Shown here: piece after piece, positions 42,436 through 52,214 of the stretch | How positions within the stretch are numbered: the stretch's first letter is position 1 | Layout of the letters: each line of letters starts with the position of its first letter | Assembly (NCBI RefSeq): GCF_008364795.1 | Contig: NZ_VTTM01000001.1 | Location: 124,001-188,000, forward strand | Direction: 5' to 3' | DNA: 64,000 nt | Origin: Azospirillum oryzae | GTDB lineage: Bacteria; Pseudomonadota; Alphaproteobacteria; Azospirillales; Azospirillaceae | Made by a program: the position numbers and the translations under genes | Notes under the pieces: generated by a model | What the model saw: only the letters and a program-made list of their open reading frames with translations | Told to the model about the DNA's origin: nothing | Database searches by the model: none

Positions 42436-43344
42436 CTACCCCCGCCCCGCCTTCGCCGCCGCCGGCTTCGGCTCCGGACGGTCGATGCCGTAGCGGATCA
42501 CGCGGTTGCGGCCGGAATTCTTCGCCTGATAGAGCGCGCGGTCGGCGCAGACCACCAGATCGTCGACGGTCAGGTCGGACACCGCCTCCACCAGCCCGAA
42601 GGACGCGGTGACGGGAATCATCCGGCCGTCGGGCAGCACCACCGGCGAGCGCATCAGGTCGACGCGCAGCCGTTCGATCACTTCATAACCCTCGTCCAGC
42701 CTGGTTTCCTTCAGGCAGACCAGGAACTCCTCGCCGCCCATGCGAAAGGCCTCGTCGAAGCTGCGGACGCCGCGGCTGATGACGGCGGCGGTGGCGGCCA
42801 GCACCCGGTCGCCGATGTCGTGGCCGTAGCTGTCGTTGATGCCCTTGAACTTGTCGATGTCGCACAGCGCGACGCAGAAGGGCTGGCCGGTGCGGCGGTA
42901 GCGGTTGTGCTCGCGCTCCAGCGCCTCGCCCATGCCGCGCCGCGTGCGCAGGCCGGTCAGCGGATCCAGGCCGGACGCGGCGGCGGCGAAGGCGCGCTCC
43001 ATCCGGCGCAGATGCAGCATGAACTCCTCGAACCGGCCGACCACCCCCTCGAACTCGGCTTCGGTCGGCAACTCGCCGCCGGACGACTTCAGCAGGATCA
43101 GCCGGGCCTGCCGGTGCATCTGCTCGTGCAAGGTCGCCAGCTTCTGCACCGCCGGCTGCTGCAGCAGGTCGTCGCGGCTGGCGGCCTGACACCAGGCCTG
43201 GAAGGAGGCCGGGGCCGACGACCGCTCCCCGCCGCGCCCCTCACGGTAGAAAACGGCGCGCTGCCACTGGCCGATCCAGCGCAGATGCTCGTCGAGCACG
43301 GCGCCGAGCGCCTCGGTTGTGGACGGAGTGGTCGAATCGCTCAT
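42436..43344 (-). CDS. Diguanylate cyclase with CZB-like N-terminal domain (DgcZ-like)
   Basis: 302 aa, cytoplasmic. The N-terminal domain (1-110) carries His20 (HLRW), Cys52 (WCQ), His73 and His77 (HEQMH), an arrangement resembling the zinc-binding CZB domain of E. coli DgcZ. The GGDEF domain follows (about 125-290) with active GGEEF and an RxxD inhibitory site five residues before it (RSFD). It should therefore make c-di-GMP with product inhibition, possibly under zinc control. It lies between upp and trpF, independent of both. Confidence 0.9.
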   Translation of the reverse strand: MSDSTTPSTTEALGAVLDEHLRWIGQWQRAVFYREGRGGERSSAPASFQAWCQAASRDDLLQQPAVQKLATLHEQMHRQARLILLKSSGGELPTEAEFEGVVGRFEEFMLHLRRMERAFAAAASGLDPLTGLRTRRGMGEALEREHNRYRRTGQPFCVALCDIDKFKGINDSYGHDIGDRVLAATAAVISRGVRSFDEAFRMGGEEFLVCLKETRLDEGYEVIERLRVDLMRSPVVLPDGRMIPVTASFGLVEAVSDLTVDDLVVCADRALYQAKNSGRNRVIRYGIDRPEPKPAAAKAGRG

Positions 43345-43439
43345 GGGCGCATCCTACCCGACGGCGCAAGGTCCCGCCATGCGACCAAGATAAGCCGAAG
43401 CATTCGTCTAAAACAGGGCGCTTTCGCCGAAAGCCGGCT

Positions 43440-44084
43440 TTAAAGCGAGGCGACCGCCGACAGGAAGGCGCGGACCAGCGCCGGGTCCTTGTGGCCGGGG
43501 CGGTCCTCCACGCCGGACGACACGTCGACCTCGGCGGCGCCGGTGACCCGCACCGCCTCGGCGACATTCTCCGCCGTCAGCCCGCCCGACAGCATCCACG
43601 GGCGCGGCCAGCTGCGCCCGGCCAGGATCGTCCAGTCGAAGGCGATGCCGTTGCCGCCGGGCAGCGCCGACACCTTGGCCGGCGGCTTGGCGTCGAACAG
43701 CAGCCGGTCGGCGACCTCCGCCGCCTCCATCGCCGTGGTCAGGTCTTCCGGCCCGCCGATCTTGACCGCCTTCATCACCGGCAGGGCATAGCGCCCCTTG
43801 ATTTCGACGATGCGGCGCGGCGTCTCGGCGCCATGCAGCTGGATCAGGTCGAGCGGGACCTGCCCGGTGACATGCTCCAGGAACTCGTCGTCGGGATCGA
43901 CGAACAGCCCGACGGAGCGCACGCCGGTCGGCAGCAGCCGCGCCAGTTCCGCCGCCATCGGCGGGGCGATGGCGCGCGGGCTGCGCGGGTAGAAGACGAA
44001 ACCGACATAGCGGGCCCCGCCGGCGACGGCGGCGCGCAGGCTTTCGGGCTCGCTCAGCCCGCAGATCTTGGCGGCGACGGTCAT
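43440..44084 (-). CDS. trpF: Phosphoribosylanthranilate isomerase
   Basis: 214 aa, third step of tryptophan synthesis, a TIM barrel converting N-(5-phosphoribosyl)anthranilate to CdRP. KICGL at the N-terminus provides the general-base Cys, GFVFYPRSPR and LFDAKPP (general-acid Asp) are in place, and LSGGL and DVSSGVE form the phosphate site. The start overlaps the pyrF stop by 4 bp, so the two genes are co-translated. TrpB, the usual next gene in this order, is not here. Confidence 0.97.
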   Translation of the reverse strand: MTVAAKICGLSEPESLRAAVAGGARYVGFVFYPRSPRAIAPPMAAELARLLPTGVRSVGLFVDPDDEFLEHVTGQVPLDLIQLHGAETPRRIVEIKGRYALPVMKAVKIGGPEDLTTAMEAAEVADRLLFDAKPPAKVSALPGGNGIAFDWTILAGRSWPRPWMLSGGLTAENVAEAVRVTGAAEVDVSSGVEDRPGHKDPALVRAFLSAVASL

Positions 44085-44806
44085 GCGGTCCCTCCGGAAC
44101 TGGCCTCAATCTCCGCAACGATGCGGCGGGCGGCGGCGGCCGGGTCGGCATCGGCGGTGATCGGCCGGCCGATGACCAGATGGTCGGCGCCGGCGGCCAG
44201 CGCCTCCGCCGGGGTCATGAAGCGCTTCTGGTCGTTGGTGGCGGCCCAGGCCGGGCGGATGCCGGGCACCATCAGGATGAAGTCGGGACCGCAGGCCGCG
44301 CGCACCAGCGCCACCTCGGCCGGCGAGCAGACGACGCCGTCCACCCCCGACGCCTTGGCGAGCTTGGCCAGCCGCACCACCTGCTCGGCCACCGGCACCG
44401 ACTGGCCGACCGCGTCCAGATCGCCTTCGTCCAGGCTGGTCAGCACGGTGACGGCCAGGATCTTCGGCCGGTCGGCCCCGGCCGTTGCCGCCGTCTCCGC
44501 CGCCGCCCGCATCATCGCCGGCCCGCCGGCGCTGTGGATGGTCATGAAGGCCGGCTTCAGCGGCAGCGCCGCGCGCACGCCACCCGCCACCGTGTTGGGA
44601 ATGTCGTGCAGCTTCAGGTCGAGGAACAGCGGCGGCCCGTCCTCGCCCACCACGGCGCGGACGCCGGCCGGCCCCTGGGCGATGAAGAACTCCAGCCCCA
44701 GCTTGATGCCGCCGACGGCCCCCGCCACCTGCCCGGCGATGCGGCGGGCGGACTCGATCTCGGTGGTGTCGACGGAGCAATAGATGCGCGAGGCTGGCGC
44801 GGTCAT
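44081..44806 (-). CDS. pyrF: Orotidine 5'-phosphate decarboxylase
   Basis: 241 aa, last step of UMP synthesis. The catalytic DLKLHDIPNT near residues 64-73 is intact, as are GIRPAW, LVIGRPIT and the phosphate-binding end. ATG 44806 (MTAPASRIY); the upstream in-frame ATG adds 14 non-conserved residues. It forms an operon with trpF with a 4-bp overlap; usg, a familiar partner of this pair, sits 23 kb away instead. Confidence 0.97.
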   Translation of the reverse strand: MTAPASRIYCSVDTTEIESARRIAGQVAGAVGGIKLGLEFFIAQGPAGVRAVVGEDGPPLFLDLKLHDIPNTVAGGVRAALPLKPAFMTIHSAGGPAMMRAAAETAATAGADRPKILAVTVLTSLDEGDLDAVGQSVPVAEQVVRLAKLAKASGVDGVVCSPAEVALVRAACGPDFILMVPGIRPAWAATNDQKRFMTPAEALAAGADHLVIGRPITADADPAAAARRIVAEIEASSGGTA

Positions 44807-44878
44807 GGGAAGGCGGTCTCCAGAACCTGAATGCGAATGGTCCGGCACCCTAGCAAGGGATGGGGCCGCGCGCCAGTT

Positions 44879-45445
44879 TCAACCCCTCTGCTCCCCCATC
44901 CACCGTTCTACTGCCGTCCATCCCTCCAGCGCCGCGAACAGCGCGGCGGCGGTGGCGCAGGCGGTGGCGAGCGCGGCCGGATCGGCAAGCTCCTCCTCCA
45001 GCCGGACCATCAGCGCCTTCCAGGCCCCGGCCATGTCCAGCCCGTCCGACGCCAGGAAGCGGGCGCCACGCCGGGCATCGAATCCCAGCGCGCGGGTGAT
45101 CCCCGGCAGCATCGCCCGCCCGCCATGGGCGGAGCCGTCCAGCACATAGCGCGCCGCCAGCCGGGCCGGCGCGCTGTCCAGCGGCGGCAGGTCCGTCATC
45201 TCCGGCAGCCTGTCCGGATCGGTGCCGAGAACCCGCAGATCCTCGCGCAGCAGCGCCAGCCGCGCGGCCCCCTCGCCCAGCGCCCGTTCCACCGGCGCAT
45301 GGAAGCCGTAGAGCACGGCCAGCGCGCGGGCATACTGGTCGGCGGTGATGTCCGGCCGGACCAGCGGCTGCAGCACCGCGGCCTTGTCCAGCCGGTCGTG
45401 GCTCTCCCGCGTCGCGGCGCGCAGCGCCTGCCTTGCCGGTCCCAT
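44879..45445 (-). CDS. Heme oxygenase, biliverdin-producing, BphO-like
   Basis: 188 aa, cleaves heme to biliverdin, CO and iron. The proximal His is His16 in ATRESHDRLD. The distal helix motif is YVLDGSAHGGRAMLPGI, the bacterial form, and the ending GWTAVERWM is in place. ATG 45445 is where family sequence begins. No bacteriophytochrome lies beside it, so biliverdin could supply a photoreceptor elsewhere, or the enzyme may serve iron recycling. It lies 22 bp after the ABC exporter on the same strand, possibly co-transcribed. Confidence 0.9.
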   Translation of the reverse strand: MGPARQALRAATRESHDRLDKAAVLQPLVRPDITADQYARALAVLYGFHAPVERALGEGAARLALLREDLRVLGTDPDRLPEMTDLPPLDSAPARLAARYVLDGSAHGGRAMLPGITRALGFDARRGARFLASDGLDMAGAWKALMVRLEEELADPAALATACATAAALFAALEGWTAVERWMGEQRG

Positions 45446-45467
45446 CAAGCGTGCTCCGCGTATCCGC

Positions 45468-47351
45468 TCAGGTCGAGGCCAGCACGCCGGACAACGGCGC
45501 AGGCCCACCAGTGGCCGCTTGGCTGGCTTCCTGCTGCCGCGTCCACAAGGCGGCATAGGCGCCGCGGGCGGCCAGCAGGTCGGCATGGTGGCCGCGCTCG
45601 ATCACCCGGCCGGCCTCCAGCACCAGGATCTCGTCGGCGTCGATGACGGTGGACAGCCGGTGGGCGATCACCAGCGTGGTGCGGCCGCGGCTGACCTCGC
45701 GCAGGTTGGCCTGGATTTCCCGCTCGGTGTGGGTGTCCAGCGCGCTGGTCGCCTCGTCGAACAGCAGGATCGCCGGATCCTTCAGGATGGTGCGGGCGAT
45801 GGCGACGCGCTGCTTCTCGCCGCCGGACAGCTTCAGCCCGCGCTCGCCCACCGTCGTCTGGTAGCCGTCGGGCAGCGCCATGATGAAATCGTGGATGTGG
45901 GCCAGCCGCGCCGCCCGCTCCACCTCCGCCGGGCTGGCGCCGGGGCGGCCATAGGCGATGTTGTAGAAGACGGTGTCGTTGAACAGCACGGTGTCCTGCG
46001 GGACGATGCCGATGGACGCCCGCAGCGAGGACTGGGTGACGTCGCGGATGTCCTGCCCGTCGATCATCACCCGGCCGCCATTGACGTCGTAGAAGCGGAA
46101 CAGCAGCCGGCTGATGGTGGACTTGCCGGCGCCCGACGGGCCGACGATGGCGACCGTCTTGCCGGCCGGCACGGTGAAGCTGACATCCTTCAGGATCGGC
46201 CGGCGCGGGTCGTAGCCGAACTCCACCCCCTCGAAGCGCAGCTCCGCCCCATCGACCGCCAGCGGCTTCGCATCGGGGCCGTCGGCCACCTCGCGATCGA
46301 CCGCCAGCAGGGTGACCATCGATTCGATGTCGATCAGCGACTGCTTGATCTCGCGATAGACGACGCCGAAGAAGTTCAGCGGCTGGTAGAGCTGCAGCAG
46401 ATAGGTGTTCACCAGAACGAAGTCGCCCAGCGACATGCTGCCGTTGACGATGCCGTTGGCGGCCATTCCCATCACCACCGCCAGCCCCAGCGAGATGATC
46501 GCCGACTGCCCGACATTCAGCAGCGACAGGCTCTGCTGGCTGCGCACCGCCGCCTTCTCGTAGCTCTGCAAGGCGCCGTCATAGCGGCGGGCCTCATGCT
46601 CCTCGTTGCCGAAATACTTGACCGTCTCGTAGTTCAGCAGGCTGTCGATCGCCTTGGTGTTGGCCTTGCTGTCGGTGTCGTTCATCAGGCGGCGGAACTT
46701 GATGCGCCATTCCGACACGAAGAAGGTGTAGAGGATGTAGCCCATCACCGTGACGAAGGTTGCCAGCGCGAACCAGACGCTGAACAGCTTCCACAGGATG
46801 GCGCAGACCAGCGCGATCTCCACCAGCGTCGGCACGATGGAGAACAGGGTGTAGCGCAGCAGCGACTCGATGGCGCGGGTGCCGCGCTCCAGCGATCGGG
46901 TCAGGCCGCCGGTCTGGCGTTCCAGATGGAAGCGCAGGGACAGCGCGTGCAGGTGCCGGAACACCGACAGCGCCACCCGGCGGATGGTCCGCTGCGCCAC
47001 GGTGGCGAAGACGGCGTCGCGCAGCTCGGCGAAGATCAGCGAGGTCACGCGGGCAAGGCCGTATGCGACGATCAGTCCCAGGGGGATGGCGATCACCGCG
47101 CCCGGCCCGGCGGTCCCGCCGGCGGAAGCCGGAGTCAGCGCGTCCACCGCATGCTTGTAGAAGATCGGCACATAGACGTTGGCGACCTTGGCGCCGATCA
47201 GCAGCAGCATCGCCGCCACCACCCGGATCCGCGTTTCCAGGGAATCGCTGGGCCAGATATAGGGCGCCAGCGAGCGCATCGCGGAGCGCAGGTCGCCGGA
47301 CGGCCGGGTGAAGGCGCTGGCGTCGGAGGTGGGCGGAAGGCTGCGGCGCAT
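45468..47351 (-). CDS. ABC exporter, Atm1/HMT1 family
   Basis: 627 aa, a half-transporter with six membrane helices (about 45-330) fused to an ATPase domain. The glutathione-site region (NYETVKYFGNEEHE) is typical of Atm1-type proteins that export glutathione-bound sulfur or metal compounds. Walker A GPSGAGKS, signature LSGGEKQRVAIARTI and Walker B LLFDEATSALD are intact. It precedes the heme oxygenase on the same strand. An inverted repeat at 47466-47492 lies about 115 bp upstream. Confidence 0.94.
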   Translation of the reverse strand: MRRSLPPTSDASAFTRPSGDLRSAMRSLAPYIWPSDSLETRIRVVAAMLLLIGAKVANVYVPIFYKHAVDALTPASAGGTAGPGAVIAIPLGLIVAYGLARVTSLIFAELRDAVFATVAQRTIRRVALSVFRHLHALSLRFHLERQTGGLTRSLERGTRAIESLLRYTLFSIVPTLVEIALVCAILWKLFSVWFALATFVTVMGYILYTFFVSEWRIKFRRLMNDTDSKANTKAIDSLLNYETVKYFGNEEHEARRYDGALQSYEKAAVRSQQSLSLLNVGQSAIISLGLAVVMGMAANGIVNGSMSLGDFVLVNTYLLQLYQPLNFFGVVYREIKQSLIDIESMVTLLAVDREVADGPDAKPLAVDGAELRFEGVEFGYDPRRPILKDVSFTVPAGKTVAIVGPSGAGKSTISRLLFRFYDVNGGRVMIDGQDIRDVTQSSLRASIGIVPQDTVLFNDTVFYNIAYGRPGASPAEVERAARLAHIHDFIMALPDGYQTTVGERGLKLSGGEKQRVAIARTILKDPAILLFDEATSALDTHTEREIQANLREVSRGRTTLVIAHRLSTVIDADEILVLEAGRVIERGHHADLLAARGAYAALWTRQQEASQAATGGPAPLSGVLAST

Positions 47352-47465
47352 CGGAGTCTTCAGTGGCCTTTACGGGATTTCTGCGGATCCGGGGGAAACC
47401 AGCCGACAAGGCCCGTTCCCCGAAAAGCTGTTCAGGCGACCTAACCTAGGGACCGCTGCGGCATC

Positions 47466-47492
47466 GTCAAAGCCCCGCATCACGGCTTTGAC
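47466..47492. promoter_or_regulatory. Inverted repeat between Atm1-type exporter and chemoreceptor
   Basis: GTCAAAGCC (47466-47474), nine bases, GGCTTTGAC (47484-47492): perfect arms in a divergent promoter region. Each arm contains a TTTGAC hexamer that could double as a -35 element. It looks like an operator for a dimeric regulator or a pair of opposing promoters. Confidence 0.6.
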
Positions 47493-47623
47493 ACGATTTT
47501 GGCGCGGCCCAGGGACGCTTTCCCTGCATTTCCTTGCGCCATGGCAACGGACTGGAAACCATCTTCCTCTACCCTGCCGGGCGTATCGCGTTCGATCCGC
47601 ACCGCAGACCAAGGCATTTGACC

Positions 47624-50152
47624 ATGCAGAACGCCAGCTTCGCCGGCCGATTCAAGGTGGGCACCCGCATCCAGGTGGGATTCCTTCTGATCCTGGCCCT
47701 CCTCGCCCTGGTGGCAGCACTCGGTGTGCGGTCGCTGTCGACGGCGGAGGACGGATTCACCCGCTACGCGACGATCTCCGACAATTCGCTGCGGATCTCG
47801 GACGTGGACGGCTCGGTCTCCGACATGCGCCGAAACGTGGTCAACTACTCCTTCTCCGGCAGCAACGCTCTGATCGCGCCGATCCAGGCTCAGCAGAAGA
47901 AGCTGGGCGAGATGCTGCGTGCCATCCGTGAGGCGACGCAGGATCCCCGCCGCCGCGCTAACCTCGACCGCATGATCCAGCAGTTCGACGGCTACACCGC
48001 CAACTTCGGCAAGCTGGTCAAGGCGCGCGAACAGCGCGACCGGCTGGTGTCCGAGGAGCTGGTGCCGCTGGGGATCAAGGCGCGCGAAGGGCTGAGCCAA
48101 GTGTTGGCCGGCGGGATCGCCTCCGGTGATTTCGAACCCGCCGCCCATGCCGGACAGGCTCAGGAGTCGCTGATCCTCGCCCGGCTCAGCGCTCAGCGTT
48201 TCCTGACGGATCCTTCGGCGAAGTCGTCGGACGAGGTGCGCACCCGAATGGAAGGCTTCATCAAGTCCGCCACCGCGCTTGCCGCCCGCCTGACCGACCC
48301 GGCGCAGAAGCGCGCGGCGGAGGAGGCGGCGCAGATCGCCGGACGCTATCTGGAAAGCTTCAACCGTGTCGTCACCGCCGTGAACGACGCCCAGACCCTG
48401 GCCTTCGACACCATGGCCAAGGAGGCGGAGGAGTTCGCCGATCTGGTCAACAAGACCATCGCCTCCCAGGCGGAGACGCGCGACACGGTGCTGACCGGCG
48501 CGCGGACCGACATGGAGAACACCACCAAGCTGCTGATCGGCATGGCGGTGGGCGCCTTCGCTCTCGGCATCCTGATCGCCCTGGTCACCGCGCGCTCCAT
48601 CGTCCGCCCGGTGGTGCAGATGACCGGCACGATGACGGAACTGGCCGCCGGCAATCTCACCGTCGATGTCCCGGCGCTGGAGAACCGCGACGAGATCGGC
48701 CGCATGGCCAAGGCGGTGCTGGTGTTCAAGGACAACGCCATCGAAAAGAAGCGGATGGACGAGGCGGAGCGCGAGCGGCTGGAGGCCGAACGCCGCGCCG
48801 CCGAGGCCCAGCGCGCCCGCGAACAGGCCATCGGCGAGGAGATCGCCGGGCTGATCGATGCCGTGTCGAAGGGCGACCTGGAACGGCGCATCGATCTGGC
48901 CGGCAAGGACGGCTTCTACAAGACCATGTCGGCGGGCATCAACCGCCTGACCGACACGGTGGAGGCGGTCATCGCCGACCTGGGCGAGGTGCTGAGCGCG
49001 CTGGCCCAGGGCGACCTGAACCGCCGCGTCACCCGCGACTACCAGGGCGCCTTCGAGCGGGTGAAGACCGACGTCAACGCCACCTCCACCCGGCTGGCCG
49101 AGATCGTCGGCCAGATCACCCAGGCGGCCGAGACCATCGCCGCCGCCGCCGCCGAGGTGTCGCTGGGATCCTCCGACCTCGCCGACCGCACCGAGCAGCA
49201 GGCGTCCTCGCTGGAGGAGACCGCGGCCAGCATGGAGGAGCTGGGGGCGACCGTGCGCTCCAACGCCGAGAACGCCCAGCGCGCCAACGTGATGGCGGCC
49301 CAGGCCCGCAGCTCCGCCGAATCCGGCGGCGGCGTCGCCGGCTCCGCCATCGAGGCGATGCGCCGGATCGAGGAATCGAGCCGCAAGATCACCGACATCA
49401 TCGGCGTGATCGACGAGATCGCCTTCCAGACCAACCTCTTGGCGCTGAACGCGGCGGTGGAGGCGGCGCGGGCCGGCGACGCCGGGCGCGGCTTCGCCGT
49501 GGTGGCGCAGGAGGTGCGGCAACTCGCCCAGCGCTCCGCCCAGGCTTCGAAGGAAATCAAGGGCCTGATCCTGGACAGCGACGCCCAGGTGAAGGACGGC
49601 GTCGATCTGGTCAGCAAGGCCGGCGACGCGCTGCAGGGCATCGTGTCCGGCGTGCAGCAGGTGGCGACCCTGATCGCCGAGATGGCGTCGGCCTCGGCCG
49701 AACAGGCGACGGCGCTGGACGAGATCAACTCGACCGTCGCCAACATGGACGAGATGACCCAGAAGAACGCCGCCCTGGTGGAGGAGACCACCGCCGCCGC
49801 CCAGGCGATGAGCGGTCAGGCCGGCGACCTGAAGTCGCTGGTCGGCTTCTTCAAGTTCGAACAGGCGGCCGGCTTCGGTTATGCCGCGGCTCCGCGCGCG
49901 CCGGTTGCCGTCCACGCCGTCACCCACAACGCCCAAGCGGTCGCCACCACCCGCCGCGCCACGGCGGCCCCCACCCGCGCCTCCGCCGCCAAGCCCACGG
50001 CGAAGCCCGCCGCCCGCGGCAACGGCACGGGCCATGCCGTGACGACCGCAAAGCCGGCTGCCCGCACCGACTCCCCGGCGCGCGGCGGCGCCACCGCGGT
50101 TCCGGTCCTGAAGCACAGCAGCGGCGACGACGACGACTGGAAGGAGTTCTGA
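47624..50152 (+). CDS. Methyl-accepting chemotaxis protein with HBM-like sensor and C-terminal tether
   Basis: 842 aa, inner-membrane receptor. TM1 at about 18-36, a long helical periplasmic sensor (about 40-305), TM2 at about 304-325, then two HAMP-like segments (about 326-380 and 400-500). The signalling domain has its tip EIAFQTNLLALNAAVEAA around 599-616. The Ala/Pro-rich tail (about 770-835) ends in DDDWKEF, which resembles the CheR/CheB-binding pentapeptide (W-x-x-F). ATG 47624; the frame extends upstream without coding signal. It is divergent from the Atm1-type exporter and ends at a strong terminator. Confidence 0.93.
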   Translation: MQNASFAGRFKVGTRIQVGFLLILALLALVAALGVRSLSTAEDGFTRYATISDNSLRISDVDGSVSDMRRNVVNYSFSGSNALIAPIQAQQKKLGEMLRAIREATQDPRRRANLDRMIQQFDGYTANFGKLVKAREQRDRLVSEELVPLGIKAREGLSQVLAGGIASGDFEPAAHAGQAQESLILARLSAQRFLTDPSAKSSDEVRTRMEGFIKSATALAARLTDPAQKRAAEEAAQIAGRYLESFNRVVTAVNDAQTLAFDTMAKEAEEFADLVNKTIASQAETRDTVLTGARTDMENTTKLLIGMAVGAFALGILIALVTARSIVRPVVQMTGTMTELAAGNLTVDVPALENRDEIGRMAKAVLVFKDNAIEKKRMDEAERERLEAERRAAEAQRAREQAIGEEIAGLIDAVSKGDLERRIDLAGKDGFYKTMSAGINRLTDTVEAVIADLGEVLSALAQGDLNRRVTRDYQGAFERVKTDVNATSTRLAEIVGQITQAAETIAAAAAEVSLGSSDLADRTEQQASSLEETAASMEELGATVRSNAENAQRANVMAAQARSSAESGGGVAGSAIEAMRRIEESSRKITDIIGVIDEIAFQTNLLALNAAVEAARAGDAGRGFAVVAQEVRQLAQRSAQASKEIKGLILDSDAQVKDGVDLVSKAGDALQGIVSGVQQVATLIAEMASASAEQATALDEINSTVANMDEMTQKNAALVEETTAAAQAMSGQAGDLKSLVGFFKFEQAAGFGYAAAPRAPVAVHAVTHNAQAVATTRRATAAPTRASAAKPTAKPAARGNGTGHAVTTAKPAARTDSPARGGATAVPVLKHSSGDDDDWKEF

Positions 50153-50189
50153 GCGGACGCCGCAGGCGCCGGTTGAACGAACGCGACGG

Positions 50190-50223
50190 AAAAGGCGTCG
50201 GGCCATCGGCCCGGCGCCTTTTT
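50190..50223. terminator. Bidirectional rho-independent terminator
   Basis: AAAGGCGTCGGGCC and GGCCCGGCGCCTTT arms (one mismatch) around ATC, T-run on the plus side and A-run before it. It ends the chemoreceptor gene and lies 20 bp after the bdhA stop on the other strand. Confidence 0.9.
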
Positions 50224-50242
50224 CATTCCGGCGGCGTTCCGC

Positions 50243-51022
50243 CTATTGCATGAACCAGCCATGGCTGACGACCAGGGACTGGCCGGTCAGCGCGTTGGAC
50301 TGGAAGGACGCGAAGAACAGGGCGGCCTGGGCGACGTCCTCGACCGTGGTGAACTCGCCGTCGACGGTCTCCTTCAGCATCACCGTCTTCACCACCGCCT
50401 CTTCGGAGATGCCGAGTTCCTTGGCCTGCTCGGGGATCTGCTTTTCGACCAGGGGGGTGCGGACGAAGCCGGGGCAGATCACGTTGGCGCGCACACCATG
50501 TGCCGCCCCTTCCTTGGCGACCACCTTGGCGAGGCCGATCAGCCCGTGCTTGGCGGTGACGTAGGGCGCCTTCAGCGGCGACGCCTCCTTGGAGTGGACC
50601 GACCCCATATAGATGATGCTGCCGCTTCCCTGCTTGTACATCGTCCGCAGGGCGGCGCGGGTGGTCAGGAAGGCGCCGTCCAGATGGATGGACAGAAGCT
50701 GCTTCCACTTCGCGAACTCGAACGACTCGATCGGCGCCACGGTCTGGATGCCGGCGTTGCTGACCAGGATGTCGATGCGGCCGAAGGCGGCGGCGGCGCG
50801 GGCCATGCCGGCATCGACCTGGGCCTCGTCGGTCACGTCCATGGCGACGCCCAGCGCCCGCTTGCCGGTGGGATCGAGGCTGGCCGCCGCCGCGTCGGCG
50901 CCGGCCTGGTTGAGGTCGGCGATGACGACCAGCGCGCCTTCGCGTGCGAAGGTCCGGGCGATTTCCAGCCCGATTCCGCTCGCCGCCCCGGTGATGACGG
51001 CGACTTTGTCCTGCAAACGCAT
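50243..51022 (-). CDS. bdhA: 3-hydroxybutyrate dehydrogenase
   Basis: 259 aa, short-chain dehydrogenase that oxidises (R)-3-hydroxybutyrate to acetoacetate with NAD, the entry point for polyhydroxybutyrate catabolism. TGAASGIG cofactor loop near residues 11-18, NAG near 88, catalytic Ser/Tyr/Lys in GSVHS and YVTAKHG, and the HGWFMQ ending. AAGGAG seven bases before ATG 51022. It is downstream of and co-directional with the patatin gene, 31 bp apart. Confidence 0.94.
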   Translation of the reverse strand: MRLQDKVAVITGAASGIGLEIARTFAREGALVVIADLNQAGADAAAASLDPTGKRALGVAMDVTDEAQVDAGMARAAAAFGRIDILVSNAGIQTVAPIESFEFAKWKQLLSIHLDGAFLTTRAALRTMYKQGSGSIIYMGSVHSKEASPLKAPYVTAKHGLIGLAKVVAKEGAAHGVRANVICPGFVRTPLVEKQIPEQAKELGISEEAVVKTVMLKETVDGEFTTVEDVAQAALFFASFQSNALTGQSLVVSHGWFMQ

Positions 51023-51053
51023 GGGTCCGCTCCTTAAACGGTGAGAGGGTCGG

Positions 51054-52214
51054 TTACGGTTCGGCGCGCTCGCGCCGCACATCGTGCGTGACGGGACCGT
51101 CCAGCCGCGACGGCATCGCCAGCCATTCCGGGTGGGCGAGCGTGGCGAGCGTGTCGGCAAGGCCGCTCTCCCAATGCTCGCGCATGCCGGCGTTGGAGAA
51201 CTCGTAGTCCTTGCTGTCGCGCTCGTAGCTTTTGCGGCGGTAGATCAGGTGGATGATATTGATCGCCGCCCCGCAGGCGGCTCGCCGCAGCGCCCTGGCC
51301 TCCGGCGTGTCGCGAAGATCGTCGGGCAGCCGGTCGAGCAGCGTGACCAGCTGGTTGCGCAGGGTCTGCTCGTAGGTGACCTTGTCGGTGTTGAAGCGGG
51401 TGCGGCTGGAATAGGTGATGTCCTTCTGCCGCTCCAGCACCTCCGACATGCCGCGCGGCACCTGACCGCTGGCGCTCCACAGGTCGACCTGGAAGACCAG
51501 TGTGTCGCGGCGCGGCTGGTCCTCCAGCACATGATCCAGTGGCGTGTTGGAGACCAGCCCGCCGTCCCAATAGAACTCGCCGTCGATCTCCACGGGTGCG
51601 AAGCCGGGCGGCAGGGCGCCGCTGGCCATCACATGCTCCGGGCCGATCCGGTGGGTTTCGGTGTCGAAATAGATGGAGTTGCCGGTGCGCACATTGACCG
51701 CGCCGAGCGACAGCCGAATGTCGCCCCGGTTGATCTGGTCGAAGTCGATCAGGTCTTCCAGCGTGCTTTTCAGCGGCGCGGTGTCGTAGACGCTGGTCGG
51801 TCCGGCGAAGGGGCCGGCCGCCGCCCATTCCACCGCCGGCCGCGGCCGGAAGAAGCCGGGCTGTCCGGACAACGCCGTCCGCCACGCGCTCCATTGGTTG
51901 AGGATGGAAATCGACGGGCCGTCGGGATCCAGCCGCCGCCACAGGGCCTCCGCATGCTCCCAGGGCGAGGGCGGGGCGACGCGGGCCCAGAACTCCGCCA
52001 GCGCGGCACAGCGCCGCTCCGGCGGATTGCCGGCGATCAGCGCCGCGTTGACCGCGCCAATCGACACGCCGGCCACCCAGGTCGGATGAATATCGTGCTT
52101 GAACAGCCCCTCGACGACGCCCGCCTGATAGGCCCCCAGCGCTCCGCCGCCTTGCAGGACGAGAGCCACCCGGTCGTAGGGGGCGGTGAGATCGGCAAAG
52201 GATCCGTCGCGCAT
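51054..52214 (-). CDS. Patatin-like phospholipase (DUF3734 type)
   Basis: 386 aa, a serine lipid hydrolase. Oxyanion GGGALG (about residues 22-27), the nucleophile in GVSIGA (Ser near 51), the Asp dyad in WDGGLVS near 212 and a C-terminal DUF3734-like region ([15 protein letters not shown]). No signal peptide. It lies directly upstream of bdhA, a frequent neighbourhood in alphaproteobacteria, suggesting a role in releasing hydroxybutyrate or membrane lipid during carbon storage turnover. The substrate is inferred. Confidence 0.9.
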   Translation of the reverse strand: MRDGSFADLTAPYDRVALVLQGGGALGAYQAGVVEGLFKHDIHPTWVAGVSIGAVNAALIAGNPPERRCAALAEFWARVAPPSPWEHAEALWRRLDPDGPSISILNQWSAWRTALSGQPGFFRPRPAVEWAAAGPFAGPTSVYDTAPLKSTLEDLIDFDQINRGDIRLSLGAVNVRTGNSIYFDTETHRIGPEHVMASGALPPGFAPVEIDGEFYWDGGLVSNTPLDHVLEDQPRRDTLVFQVDLWSASGQVPRGMSEVLERQKDITYSSRTRFNTDKVTYEQTLRNQLVTLLDRLPDDLRDTPEARALRRAACGAAINIIHLIYRRKSYERDSKDYEFSNAGMREHWESGLADTLATLAHPEWLAMPSRLDGPVTHDVRRERAEP

